From Amycolatopsis solani (lineage in GTDB: Bacteria; Actinomycetota; Actinomycetes; Mycobacteriales; Pseudonocardiaceae): a DNA stretch of 64,000 nucleotides. A program made the position numbers and the translations under genes. Within the stretch, counting starts at the first letter, position 1, and every line of letters begins with the position of its first letter. Positions 41,284 through 49,460 of the stretch are shown one piece after another. The notes beneath the pieces were generated by a model. It searched no databases. It saw only the letters and a program-made list of their open reading frames with translations, and had not been told where the DNA came from. Where the stretch lies: the NCBI RefSeq assembly GCF_033441515.1, contig NZ_JAWQJT010000001.1:1674001-1738000 (forward strand), read 5' to 3'.

Positions 41284-41860
41284 ACCGGCGGCCCGCCCGC
41301 CGGCCCCGGTCAAGATCGTCATCGCGGGCGGCTTCGGCGTCGGCAAGACGACGGCGGTCGGCGCCATTTCGGAGATCAAGCCGCTGACCACCGAAGCGGC
41401 GATCACGTCGGTGGCGGCTTCGGTGGACCGCACCGGCCACGTGCCGGCCAAGACCACGACGACGGTCGCGCTCGACTTCGGCTGCATCACGATCGACGAC
41501 GAGGTCAAGCTGTACCTGTTCGGCACCCCGGGCCAGGACCGCTTCGGCTTCATGTGGCAGGACCTGGTCCACGGCGCGCTCGGCGCGCTGGTGATCGTGG
41601 ACACCCGCCGGATGGACGACTGCTACCCGGCCGTCGACTACTTCGAGAACGCGGGCCTGCCGTTCGTGGTCGCGGTGAACATGTTCGACGGCTCGCTCGG
41701 GCACAACCTCGAGGACATCCGCTGGGCCCTCGCGGTCAGCGAGGACGTCCCGCTGATCACGTTCGACGCGCGGCAGAAGCTCTCGGTGCGGGACGCCCTG
41801 CTGGCGGTCCTGCACAACACGTTCAAGAAGGCTCGGGCCCAGGCGGGCGCAGGGGCCTGA
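41261..41860 (+). CDS. cvnD: Conservon CvnD: small GTPase-like ATP/GTP-binding protein
   Basis: 199 aa. G1 GGFGVGKTT (23-31), G3 GTPGQDRFGFMW and a G4-like VNMFD (the usual NKxD is altered). This matches the MglA-like conservon GTPases. GTG at 41261, starting within cvnC. With CvnA-C it forms a heterotrimeric-G-protein-like membrane complex, known in Streptomyces to affect development and antibiotic output. The SRP RNA promoter follows immediately. Confidence 0.94.
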   Translation: MDSKPFTEPAARPPAPVKIVIAGGFGVGKTTAVGAISEIKPLTTEAAITSVAASVDRTGHVPAKTTTTVALDFGCITIDDEVKLYLFGTPGQDRFGFMWQDLVHGALGALVIVDTRRMDDCYPAVDYFENAGLPFVVAVNMFDGSLGHNLEDIRWALAVSEDVPLITFDARQKLSVRDALLAVLHNTFKKARAQAGAGA

Positions 41861-41871
41861 GAGCCTGTGGG

Positions 41872-41877
41872 TACACT
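41872..41877 (+). promoter_or_regulatory. -10 box TACACT of the SRP RNA gene
   Basis: TACACT ends 7 nt before the G at 41885 where the SRP RNA stem begins. No good -35 was seen. Confidence 0.65.
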
Positions 41878-41884
41878 GATCCAC

Positions 41885-41970
41885 GGACCCCGCGCGGCGT
41901 CCACCCTGTGAACCTCCCCAGGGCCGGAAGGCAGCAAGGATAAGCAGGCTCTGGCGGGTGCGCGGGGTCC
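41885..41970 (+). ncRNA. ffs: Signal recognition particle RNA (4.5S type)
   Basis: About 86 nt. The ends GGACCCCGCGC and GCGCGGGGTCC pair as one long stem. The conserved apical domain reads CAGGGCCGGAAGGCAGCAAG, with the GGAA tetraloop and the symmetric AGCA loop that bind Ffh. This is the small actinobacterial form without Alu domain. It lies just after the conservon and before a hairpin-rich stretch. Confidence 0.93.
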
Positions 41971-42010
41971 CCTTCGTTTCGGCTCCGGCTTCCTTTCGGC
42001 TCCGGCTCTC

Positions 42011-42071
42011 GGGGCTTCGCCCCTTCGCCGGGCCTGCACTTCGTCCTTTTGCCCGGGGGCCGAGCCCCCGG
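42011..42071 (+). terminator. Hairpins downstream of SRP RNA
   Basis: Two GC-only hairpins, 42011-42023 (GGGGC-TTC-GCCCC) and 42053-42071 (8 bp stem with CGA loop). No T-run follows either. A plausible terminator region for the SRP RNA. Confidence 0.55.
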
Positions 42072-42165
42072 ACCCCCACGGTGCCTCGTGCGCCGGTTGG
42101 GGGGTCTGCCGTGGCTTTGGGCGCCTGCCCGTGCGTGGGTGAGTGGGTGGGGTGCTGCGGGTGGT

Positions 42166-42207
42166 CGTGAGTGTTAAATCGGGTTAGAACCCGACTTAAC
42201 ACTCACG
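42166..42207. repeat. Dispersed palindrome GTGAGTG...CACTCAC, copy 2
   Basis: 42 bp palindrome with 19 bp arms (42167-42185 and 42188-42206, one wobble pair) around AG. Same family as 32320-32361. It ends 5 bp before the stop of the leftward spermidine-synthase-like gene and may terminate it. Confidence 0.8.
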
Positions 42208-42211
42208 AGCT

Positions 42212-43063
42212 TTAGAAGAGGCCCAGGACGTCGTTGGGGGGCTGGGGGGATGGTGGGAGGTCCGCGTCTGTGAGTGGGGCCGCTCGGCCTGCCAGCTTGT
42301 GCAGCTCGGGGCCGTGGACGCACCTTGCCGGGAATGCCGCTGATGCCGTTCGGCGGTCGAGTTCTGCCGTGGGGAGCGGGGCCGCCGAGGCCGCGAAGAC
42401 CAGGTTGCCGTAGCGGCGGCCCTTCAGGACCGCCGGGTCCGACAGCACCAGCACCTCCGGGAAGACCTCCCGCAACGTCGCCAGGAAGCGGCGGGCGAAC
42501 GGGAGACCCGAGCCGTCCGTGATGTTGGCCAGGTAGACGCCCGGGGCGCGCAGTACTTCCGCGATCGCGCGGGTCGCCTCCAGGGTGGCCAGGCCGCCGG
42601 CCAGCGTCGCGCGCTCGAACGCGTCGACCACCACCAGGTCCGCCGTGTCCTCGCGGCGGGTCGCCAGGCCGGTCCGGCCGTCGGTGATCCGGACCCGCAA
42701 GCCAGGGATCCGCAGGCCCAGCTGGGTGCGGACCAGGTCGACCAGCTCGCCGTCGGCGTCGAACACCAGCTGCCGCGAACCCGGCCGCGTCGCCGCGACG
42801 TACCGCGGGAGCGTGCACGCCGCGCCGCCGATGTGCAGGGCGTCGACCGGCCCCGGCGGCAGCAGGTCGACCACGTCCCCGAACCGCCGGACGTAGTCGA
42901 ACTCCAGGGTGGCCGGGGCGTCGAGGTCCACGTACGACTGCGCGACCCCGTCCACCGACAACAGCCAGGCGTTGCCGCGGTCGGCGTCGCGGATCAGCTC
43001 CGCCGTCCCGAAGCGCACCGGGTACCGCCCGGCCACCGGCCCCGTCTTTCGCGAGCGACTCAC
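42212..43063 (-). CDS. Spermidine-synthase-like methyltransferase-fold protein
   Basis: About 283 aa from the GTG at 43063 (SRSRKTGPVAGRYPVRFG...); an ATG at 43087 adds eight residues that look less protein-like. The spermidine synthase fold is recognisable: VDALHIGGAACTLPRYVAAT as the glycine-rich motif, QLVFDADGELVDLVRTQLGL, then RITDGRTGL and ADLVVVDAFE. The polyamine-site residues are not clear, and many actinobacterial proteins of this type have no proven polyamine activity. Cytosolic. A strong palindrome lies 5 bp beyond its stop. Confidence 0.8.
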   Translation of the reverse strand: MSRSRKTGPVAGRYPVRFGTAELIRDADRGNAWLLSVDGVAQSYVDLDAPATLEFDYVRRFGDVVDLLPPGPVDALHIGGAACTLPRYVAATRPGSRQLVFDADGELVDLVRTQLGLRIPGLRVRITDGRTGLATRREDTADLVVVDAFERATLAGGLATLEATRAIAEVLRAPGVYLANITDGSGLPFARRFLATLREVFPEVLVLSDPAVLKGRRYGNLVFAASAAPLPTAELDRRTASAAFPARCVHGPELHKLAGRAAPLTDADLPPSPQPPNDVLGLF

Positions 43064-43143
43064 GAAGTCCGAGGTTATCGGAAACATTCCGCCGGCCGCG
43101 GCGATAAGTGAGCGGAACGATCATCGATCGAGGGGGCTTTTCC

Positions 43144-44694
43144 TTGCGTGCGAACGCAGTAATCGTTGTCGCGGCACTCGCCGCCGTCGCGCTGGCGACG
43201 CCGGCCGCCGCGGACGTCCGGCCCGACCGGGCCCAGGCCGTCTCGCTGCTGGAGACCGGCGGGCCCAGCGTGAGCCGGGCCGCCGAGACGGCGCTGCTCG
43301 GCTCACCCGCCGACCTGCAGACCTTCCTGACCGCCGGCCAGTACCAGGCGAAGGACGTCGACGACCGGGTCCTGGTCAACCAGGCCATGGCCGCCGGCGG
43401 CCCGGCCACCCAGCGCGCCGCCCAGCAGGCGCTGGACGGCAGCGTCGAGGACATCCGGGCCTTCCTGGCCACCGGACTGGCCCAGGCGCGGATCGCGGAC
43501 GACCGGATCGCGGTCGGCCAGGCCATGAGCGCCGGCGGCCCGACGGTGAACGCCCGCGCCCAGAAGGCGCTCGACGGCACGCCCGCCGACGTCCGCGCCT
43601 TCCTCGAGACCGGCCTGCAGCAGGCGCGCGAGACCGATGAGCGGATCACCGCCGACCAGGCCCTCGCGGCCGGCGGACCCGAGGTGAAGGCCGCCGCGCA
43701 GACGGCGCTCGACGGCACCCCGGACGACGTCCGCTACTTCCTTTCCCTCTGGCGGCAGGTCGCCGCGAACGGTGACGCCGAGCTCGCCGCCGTCCAGGCG
43801 CAGGTCGACTACGGCAAGGCCGCCGCGGCCAACCACAGCGCCATCGGCGTGCAGCTGGCCAGGAGCCGCGCCACGACGATCGCCTCGGACGCGCGCCAGG
43901 CGAACACCGACCGGCTCACCGCCCAGCAGGACGCGGCCCAGCACGACGCGCAGGTCGCGGCCGGCGCGGCTGCCGACGCGGAGCAGCAGGCCCGTGACGC
44001 CGCCGCCCGCGCGGCGCAGGCCAAGGCCGACAACGACAAGCTGCTCGCCGACGCGGCCGACCCGGCACTGACCGTGCCGAACGGCCGCCGGGCCTCGGCC
44101 TACCTGCTGCGCAACGGCGGCGCCGCGGTGAAGAACGCGGCCCGTGCGGCGCTGAGCGGCTCCGACGACGACGTCGTCACCTTCGTGCGGAGCGGGCTCG
44201 TGGCCGCGCAGGAGACCGACGACCGCGCCGCCGTTACGGCGATCGCGGCCGACGCGAAGGCGCGCCCGGGGCTGCGTCAGGCGGCCCGTGACGCGCTGGC
44301 CGGGCCGTACTCGGCGGTGGCCGCGCTGCTGCGCACCGGGGACTACCCGGGCCGCGACACCGACGACCGCGTCGAGGTGAACCAGATCATGGCCGCGGGT
44401 GGTCCCTCGACGAAGTCGTCGGCCCAGCGGGCGCTGGACGGCACCGTCGCCGACGTCCGCGAGTTCCTGGCCCACGGCCAGTACGCCGCCCACCTGATCG
44501 ACCTGCGGGTCAAGGTGACGCAGACGCTGTCGGACGGCGCCGAGGTCGAGGCGGTCGCGCAGGGCGTCCTCGACGGCCCGGCCTCGTTCCTGCAGCCGTA
44601 CCTGGACGGGGAGCTGGCGAAGGCGCGGGCGCGGGACGCCTTCACCGCGGAGCACGTCGCCAAGGTGAACGCGCTGCTGGCCCAGCTGCCCTGA
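43144..44694 (+). CDS. Secreted ALF-repeat protein, 516 aa
   Basis: The TTG at 43144 is chosen because GAGGGGG lies 7 nt upstream and a clean signal peptide follows (RANAVIVVAALAAVALATPA, cut after AAA). The mature protein has two blocks of helical ALF repeats, each with a pattern like AQKALDGTPADVRAFLETGL, QARETDERITADQALAAGGP. About six copies lie at residues 30-210 and about five at 330-500. A long Ala/Gln/Asp-rich coiled coil (residues about 225-310) separates the blocks. ALF repeats occur in actinobacterial exported proteins of unknown function. It is divergent from the spermidine-synthase-like gene. Confidence 0.85.
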   Translation: MRANAVIVVAALAAVALATPAAADVRPDRAQAVSLLETGGPSVSRAAETALLGSPADLQTFLTAGQYQAKDVDDRVLVNQAMAAGGPATQRAAQQALDGSVEDIRAFLATGLAQARIADDRIAVGQAMSAGGPTVNARAQKALDGTPADVRAFLETGLQQARETDERITADQALAAGGPEVKAAAQTALDGTPDDVRYFLSLWRQVAANGDAELAAVQAQVDYGKAAAANHSAIGVQLARSRATTIASDARQANTDRLTAQQDAAQHDAQVAAGAAADAEQQARDAAARAAQAKADNDKLLADAADPALTVPNGRRASAYLLRNGGAAVKNAARAALSGSDDDVVTFVRSGLVAAQETDDRAAVTAIAADAKARPGLRQAARDALAGPYSAVAALLRTGDYPGRDTDDRVEVNQIMAAGGPSTKSSAQRALDGTVADVREFLAHGQYAAHLIDLRVKVTQTLSDGAEVEAVAQGVLDGPASFLQPYLDGELAKARARDAFTAEHVAKVNALLAQLP

Positions 44695-44778
44695 CCGCAC
44701 GGCGAAGGTTGTCGGTGGTGCCCGGTACTCCATCCATGCCCCCGCCACCGCCCTCAACGGAGACGCTTCGCGTCACGG

Positions 44779-44784
44779 TAGATT
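44779..44784 (+). promoter_or_regulatory. -10 box TAGATT, leaderless dnaX mRNA
   Basis: TAGATT ends 7 nt before the GTG at 44792, and no ribosome site lies between. This predicts a leaderless transcript. Confidence 0.6.
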
Positions 44785-44791
44785 CACGGGC

Positions 44792-47044
44792 GTGGCTCTC
44801 GCGCTGTACCGCAAGTACCGTCCGGCGACCTTCGCCGAGGTCGTCGGTCAGGAGCATGTGACCGATCCCCTCCGCACGGCGTTGTCCGCCGGGCGGATCA
44901 ACCACGCCTACCTGTTCTCCGGCCCGCGCGGCTGCGGCAAGACGTCGAGCGCGCGCATCATGGCGCGCTCGCTGAACTGCGCCAAGGGCCCGACCCCCGA
45001 CCCGTGCGGCGAGTGCAACTCGTGCCGCGCGCTGGCGCCGGAGGGGCCGGGCAGCGTCGACGTCACGGAGCTGGACGCGGCGAGCCACGGTGGTGTCGAC
45101 GACGCTCGTGAGCTGCGGGACAAGGCGTTCTACGCGCCGGCCGAGTCGCGCTACCGCGTGTTCATCATCGACGAGGCGCACATGGTCACCACGCAGGGCT
45201 TCAACGCCCTGCTGAAGATCGTGGAAGAGCCGCCGGAACACGTCATCTTCATCTTCGCGACGACCGAGCCGGACAAGGTGCTGACCACCATCCGCTCGCG
45301 CACGCACCACTACCCGTTCCGGCTGATCCCGCCGAGCTCGATGCGCGCCCTGCTGGAGCGCAACATCGCCGCGGAGGGCGTCGAGGTCGAGCCGTCGGTG
45401 TACCCGCTGGTCATCCGCGCGGGCGGCGGGTCGGCGCGCGACACGCAGTCGGTGCTCGACCAGCTGCTCGCCGGCGCCGGGCCCGACGGCGTGTCGTACA
45501 GCCGCGCGGTGGCGCTGCTGGGCGTCACCGACGTCGCGCTGATCGACGACATGGTGGACGCGCTGTCGACCGAGGACGCCGCGACGGTGTTCGGCACGGT
45601 CGAGAAGCTCGCGGAAGCCGGCCACGACCCGCGCCGCTTCGCCACCGACCTGCTCGACCGGCTGCGCGACCTGGTGCTGCTGCGCGCGGTCCCGGATTCC
45701 GCGGGCGGGCTGGTGTCCGCGCCCGAGGAGGAACTGACGCGGATGGTGGCGCAGGCCGAGCGCATCGGCCTCGGCACGCTGTCGCGCTACGCCGACATCG
45801 TCCACAATGGACTCCTGGAGATGCGCGGCGCGACTTCCCCGCGGCTCGTGCTGGAGTTGCTGGCGGCCCGGATGCTGCTGCCTTCGGTGACGGACGCGGA
45901 AAAGGCGCTGCTCGCCCGCATCGAACGCCTGGAGCGCCGCGCGACGGCCCAGGTGCCCCCGGCGGAGGGTGGCGTCGAGCCGCCGTTGCGGGGAGCGTCC
46001 GAGCGGGAGTTCTCACGTCCTTCGCAGCGCGCGGCGTCGGCGGGTCCGGCACCGGTGGCGGAGCCGGTCCAGCGCCCGCCGGCCCCGGAACCTACGAGCG
46101 CTCCGGCGGCTTCGGGCGCTGCTGCTCCGTCGGCTGGGGCCTCCGCTCCGGCAGCTCAGTCCGCGGACGGCGGCTGGGGTGCCCCGCGCACGCCCGGTGG
46201 TGGCACGCCCGCCCCGGCGGCCGGTGGTGGCGCCGCTGGTCCGGCTGCTCCTGCTGCTCCCGTGGCTGGTGCTGCTGCCGGCGCTCCCGCGGCTGGTGTG
46301 GCTTCAGGTGCTCGTGCGGCCGAGTCCGGCGCGGCGCAGTCCGCCGACGGTGGCTGGGGCACCCCGCGCACCCCCGGCGGCGGGACGCCCGCCCCGGAAG
46401 CCGCACCCGCACCCGCACCCGCTCCCGTCGCCGCGCAAGCCGCGCCCGCGGCGGAGGGTGCGATGGACGCCGCCGCGATCCGGAACATCTGGCCGCAGCT
46501 CATGACCGCGTTGCGCAAGTTCACCGGGGGGCGCAGCCTCGAAGCGATGCTGACCCAGGCCACCGTGGCGAGCGTCGAGGGTCATGCCGTCACGCTCACC
46601 CACAAGTCCGAGCCCCTGTCGCGCCGCCTCTCCGACCAGGACAACGCCCGCAAGATCGCCGGCGCGCTGACCGACGTCCTCGGCGGCGAGTGGCAGGTCC
46701 GCTGCGTCCACGGCAGCGCACCGGCGGCCCCCGCCGCCCGCGCTCAGCAGGCCGCGCCCGCGCCGGAGCGTTCGTTCACGCGCCAATCCGCCGCGGCCGC
46801 CCCGCCCGCCGAAGCCCCGGCCCGGCCGGCGACCCCGCCGCCACCGCCCGCGCGGCCCAAGGTCGCGACGAGCGAACCGGACATCCCGCTGCCCCCGGAA
46901 CCCTCCGACGAGGACGACGAGGACCTCTACAACGAGGACGCCAGCCCGGCCCCGCCGCCGCCCCCACCGCCGCCGGACCAGGACCCGGACGAGCTGGCCC
47001 GCAAGCTCATCTCCGACCACCTGGGCGCCCGCCCGCTGGACTGA
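44792..47044 (+). CDS. dnaX: DNA polymerase III gamma/tau subunit
   Basis: 750 aa. The AAA+ clamp-loader core covers residues 1-370: Walker A GPRGCGKT (44-51), zinc Cys at 63, 72, 75 and 78 (CAKGPTPDPCGECNSC), and VFIIDEAHMVT with the sensor stretch EPPEHVIFIFATTEPDKV. A Pro/Ala-rich linker of about 200 residues includes two near-repeats, SADGGWG(A/T)PRTPGGGTP. A tau-like domain follows (AIRNIWPQLMTALRKFTGG...). The tail ends DELARKLISDHLGARPLD. DnaX assembles the replicase holoenzyme. The C-terminal codons are copied downstream, at 47045-47384. Confidence 0.97.
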   Translation: MALALYRKYRPATFAEVVGQEHVTDPLRTALSAGRINHAYLFSGPRGCGKTSSARIMARSLNCAKGPTPDPCGECNSCRALAPEGPGSVDVTELDAASHGGVDDARELRDKAFYAPAESRYRVFIIDEAHMVTTQGFNALLKIVEEPPEHVIFIFATTEPDKVLTTIRSRTHHYPFRLIPPSSMRALLERNIAAEGVEVEPSVYPLVIRAGGGSARDTQSVLDQLLAGAGPDGVSYSRAVALLGVTDVALIDDMVDALSTEDAATVFGTVEKLAEAGHDPRRFATDLLDRLRDLVLLRAVPDSAGGLVSAPEEELTRMVAQAERIGLGTLSRYADIVHNGLLEMRGATSPRLVLELLAARMLLPSVTDAEKALLARIERLERRATAQVPPAEGGVEPPLRGASEREFSRPSQRAASAGPAPVAEPVQRPPAPEPTSAPAASGAAAPSAGASAPAAQSADGGWGAPRTPGGGTPAPAAGGGAAGPAAPAAPVAGAAAGAPAAGVASGARAAESGAAQSADGGWGTPRTPGGGTPAPEAAPAPAPAPVAAQAAPAAEGAMDAAAIRNIWPQLMTALRKFTGGRSLEAMLTQATVASVEGHAVTLTHKSEPLSRRLSDQDNARKIAGALTDVLGGEWQVRCVHGSAPAAPAARAQQAAPAPERSFTRQSAAAAPPAEAPARPATPPPPPARPKVATSEPDIPLPPEPSDEDDEDLYNEDASPAPPPPPPPPDQDPDELARKLISDHLGARPLD

Positions 47045-47384
47045 CCGCGGCTCAGGGCGCCGGCCCGGCCCGGCTGCCGGACCAGTACCCGGATCACCTG
47101 GGCGCCCGGCCGCTGGACTAACTGCGGCTCCGGACGCCAGCGCGCCCCGCCGCCGGACCAGGACCCGGACGAGCTGGCCCGCAAGCTCATCTCCGACCAC
47201 CTGGGCGCTCGCCCGCTGGACTGACCGCGGCTCAGGGCGCCGGCCCGGCCCGGCTGCCGGATCAGGACCGGACCACCTCGGCGCCCCGCCGCCGGACTGA
47301 CCGCGTCTCGGGACGCCAGCCCGGCCCCGCCGCTGGACCAGGACCCGGACCACCTCGGCGCCCGGCCGCTGGACCGATCGCGGC
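46971..47384 (+). repeat. Repeated copies of the dnaX 3' end
   Basis: The stretch 46971-47080 recurs at 47151-47260, exactly 180 bp away with one mismatch, including the stop codon and the 40 bp after it. Shorter decayed copies lie at about 47082-47121 (encoding DQYPDHLGARPLD in another frame), 47260-47300 and 47328-47375. They fill the 340 bp between dnaX and the leftward amidase gene. No separate gene is supported there. Confidence 0.9.
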
Positions 47385-48215
47385 TCAAGACGCCAGGTAA
47401 GCCTCGATCGCCGCGGCGATCGAGGCCGCGAAGCGCTGGCGACCGTCCGCGCTCGTCATCCGGGCCGCCTCCACCGCGTTGCGCATGTTGCCGCACTCCA
47501 CCAGCGCGGCCGGGAGGGTCGACAGGTTGAGGCCGCCCAGGTCCGAGCGGGCCGACAGGCCGTTGCCGCCGATGTAGTTCGACGTGCTGAAGCCGCCCGT
47601 GCGCATCGTGTCGCGCAGGACCTCCGCCAAGCGCAGGGAAGGCGCGCCCTGTGCGGCGTTCAACGGCGGGGACGAATACGCGACGTGGAAGCCGTTCGCG
47701 CCGGGCGCGGTCGAGCCGTCGGCGTGGATCGACACGACGGCGTCCGCGTTCGCCTCGTTGCCGATCGCCGCTCGGCGGTCGACGCAGGGGCCGACGCCCG
47801 TATCGTCCTGTCGCGTGTACACGACCCGGATTCCCTTGGCCGCCAACGCGTCCCCGACCCGGCGGGCGACGTCGAACGTGAACGCGTGCTCGGGGTAGCC
47901 CGCGTTGGTCGCGGTGCCGGTGGTGTTGCACGGCTTGGTCTGGCCGCGCCCGGCGGGCACCTGGCGGTTGATCTCCGCCGGGTGGGACGCGTTGCCGCCG
48001 TTGTGCCCCGGATCGAGGACCACGACCTTGCCCGGCGCGGGTGCCACCGAAGACGCCGACGTGGACGGCGCCGGTGAAGGGGTCACCGTCGTCGGGGTCG
48101 GCGTGACCGTCCGCGTGGTGACGGGAGCGGGCGCCGGAGCCGCCGGGGTGTCTTCGGAGCAGCCGGTGAGCAGCAGGGCACCGGTCAGCAGCAGGGGGGC
48201 AATCGCGCGTCGCAC
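47385..48215 (-). CDS. Lipoprotein N-acetylmuramoyl-L-alanine amidase (Amidase_3)
   Basis: 276 aa from the GTG at 48215, which opens a lipoprotein signal ([18 protein letters not shown]). A 45-residue Thr/Pro linker follows. The Amidase_3 domain (about 60-276) has [11 protein letters not shown] with zinc His, a Glu region near [23 protein letters not shown] with the second His, and VECGNMRN with the catalytic Glu. It cleaves the peptide from MurNAc in cell-wall remodelling. The neighbourhood dnaX-amidase-ybaB-recR resembles that of the mycobacterial Rv3717 amidase, which supports the call. An upstream GTG at 48224 is possible. Confidence 0.92.
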   Translation of the reverse strand: MRRAIAPLLLTGALLLTGCSEDTPAAPAPAPVTTRTVTPTPTTVTPSPAPSTSASSVAPAPGKVVVLDPGHNGGNASHPAEINRQVPAGRGQTKPCNTTGTATNAGYPEHAFTFDVARRVGDALAAKGIRVVYTRQDDTGVGPCVDRRAAIGNEANADAVVSIHADGSTAPGANGFHVAYSSPPLNAAQGAPSLRLAEVLRDTMRTGGFSTSNYIGGNGLSARSDLGGLNLSTLPAALVECGNMRNAVEAARMTSADGRQRFAASIAAAIEAYLAS

Positions 48216-48302
48216 GGCGACCACGGTGCCACAGCCCGGCACCCCGCGTGGCGCGACTACCCTGGTGGTGACACAGGCGTGCAGAGAGGACCGAGTGCGA
48301 TC

Positions 48303-48662
48303 ATGGTGCAACCCGGCGGCGGTTTCGACATCTCCCAGCTGATGCAGCAGGCCCAGCAGATGCAGCAGAAGCTCGTCGAGGCCCAGGAGGAGCTCGCCAA
48401 CACCGAAGTCACCGGCACCGCGGGCGGCGGGCTGGTCACCGCGACCGTCTCCGGCGACAGCCAGCTCAAGGGCCTGCAGATCGACCCCAAGGTGGTCGAC
48501 CCGGACGACGTCGAGACGCTGTCCGACCTGATCGTCGCCGCGGTGCGCGACGCGTCGGCGAGCGCGCAGAAGCTCACCGAGCAGAAGCTCGGCCCGCTGG
48601 CCGGCGGGCTCGGCGGCGGTGGCGGCATGCCCGACCTCGGCAGCCTCGGCTTCGGCGGCTGA
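48303..48662 (+). CDS. ybaB: YbaB/EbfC nucleoid-associated protein
   Basis: 119 aa. A long N-terminal helix ([20 protein letters not shown]), three strands ([31 protein letters not shown]), a C-terminal helix and a Gly-rich tail. YbaB binds DNA as a dimer and sits between dnaX and recR in most bacteria. A likely -10 box, TACCCT, is at 48258-48263. recR follows after 5 bp. Confidence 0.95.
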   Translation: MVQPGGGFDISQLMQQAQQMQQKLVEAQEELANTEVTGTAGGGLVTATVSGDSQLKGLQIDPKVVDPDDVETLSDLIVAAVRDASASAQKLTEQKLGPLAGGLGGGGGMPDLGSLGFGG

Positions 48663-48667
48663 CGAAC

Positions 48668-49264
48668 TTGTACGAAGGTGTCGTCCAGGACCTGATCGAC
48701 GAGCTCGGGCGGCTGCCGGGGGTCGGGCCGAAGAGCGCCCAGCGGATCGCGTTCCACCTGCTGGCCGCCGATCCGGCCGACATCTCGCGGCTGCAGGACG
48801 TCCTCGGCAAGGTCAAGGAAGGCGTGCAGTTCTGCGAGATCTGCGGCAACGTCTCCGAGCAGCCGACCTGCCGCATCTGCCGCGACGAGCGCCGCGACCT
48901 CACGGTCATCTGCGTGGTCGAGGAGCCGAAGGACGTCCTCGCGGTCGAGCGCACGCGTGAGTTCAAGGGCCGCTACCACGTCCTGGGCGGCGCGCTCGAC
49001 CCGTTGTCCGGCATCGGCCCGGAGCAGCTGCGGATGCGTGAGCTGCTCAAGCGGATCGGCGAGGCGGACATCACCGAGATCATCATCGCGACCGACCCCA
49101 ACACCGAGGGCGAGGCGACGGCGACGTACCTCGTCCGCATGCTGCGGGACTTCCCCGGCCTGTCGGTGACGAGGCTGGCGTCCGGTCTCCCGATGGGTGG
49201 CGACCTCGAGTTCGCCGACGAGCTGACCCTCGGGCGAGCGCTTTCGGGCCGCCGGGCGCTTTAG
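48668..49264 (+). CDS. recR: Recombination mediator protein RecR
   Basis: 198 aa, the usual length. It begins at TTG 48668 ([19 protein letters not shown]), with an HhH region [16 protein letters not shown], zinc finger Cys56-Cys59-Cys68-Cys71 (FCEICGN, TCRIC), a Toprim domain ([29 protein letters not shown]) and a C-terminal [21 protein letters not shown]. It loads RecA on gapped DNA with RecF/RecO. Start 5 bp after ybaB. Confidence 0.97.
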   Translation: MYEGVVQDLIDELGRLPGVGPKSAQRIAFHLLAADPADISRLQDVLGKVKEGVQFCEICGNVSEQPTCRICRDERRDLTVICVVEEPKDVLAVERTREFKGRYHVLGGALDPLSGIGPEQLRMRELLKRIGEADITEIIIATDPNTEGEATATYLVRMLRDFPGLSVTRLASGLPMGGDLEFADELTLGRALSGRRAL

Positions 49265-49460
49265 TCCGTTCGAAAATGACCGAATTGTCCGGACGGACGT
49301 TTTCGACAGTAAGAGAATTGAGTTCGACGAGGAACGAGAGCCTGCGCAGCGGGCCAGTCAATAGCCAAAATGTGATATGCGCCACCGACGTCTGCGGTAA
49401 AAACCTGTCTCCGTTTTAGCGATGAGCCCCGAGGATCGGAAACTGATGAGGGGGCTCTCT

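Noticed and set aside
47082..47384. Separate small genes in the copied dnaX tail region
   Set aside because: The readable pieces are fragments of the dnaX C-terminus with stops and frame changes and have no start or ribosome site.
44695..49264. Replication origin near dnaX-recR
   Set aside because: No dnaA, dnaN or DnaA-box cluster was seen. dnaX-ybaB-recR is not itself an origin marker in Actinobacteria.
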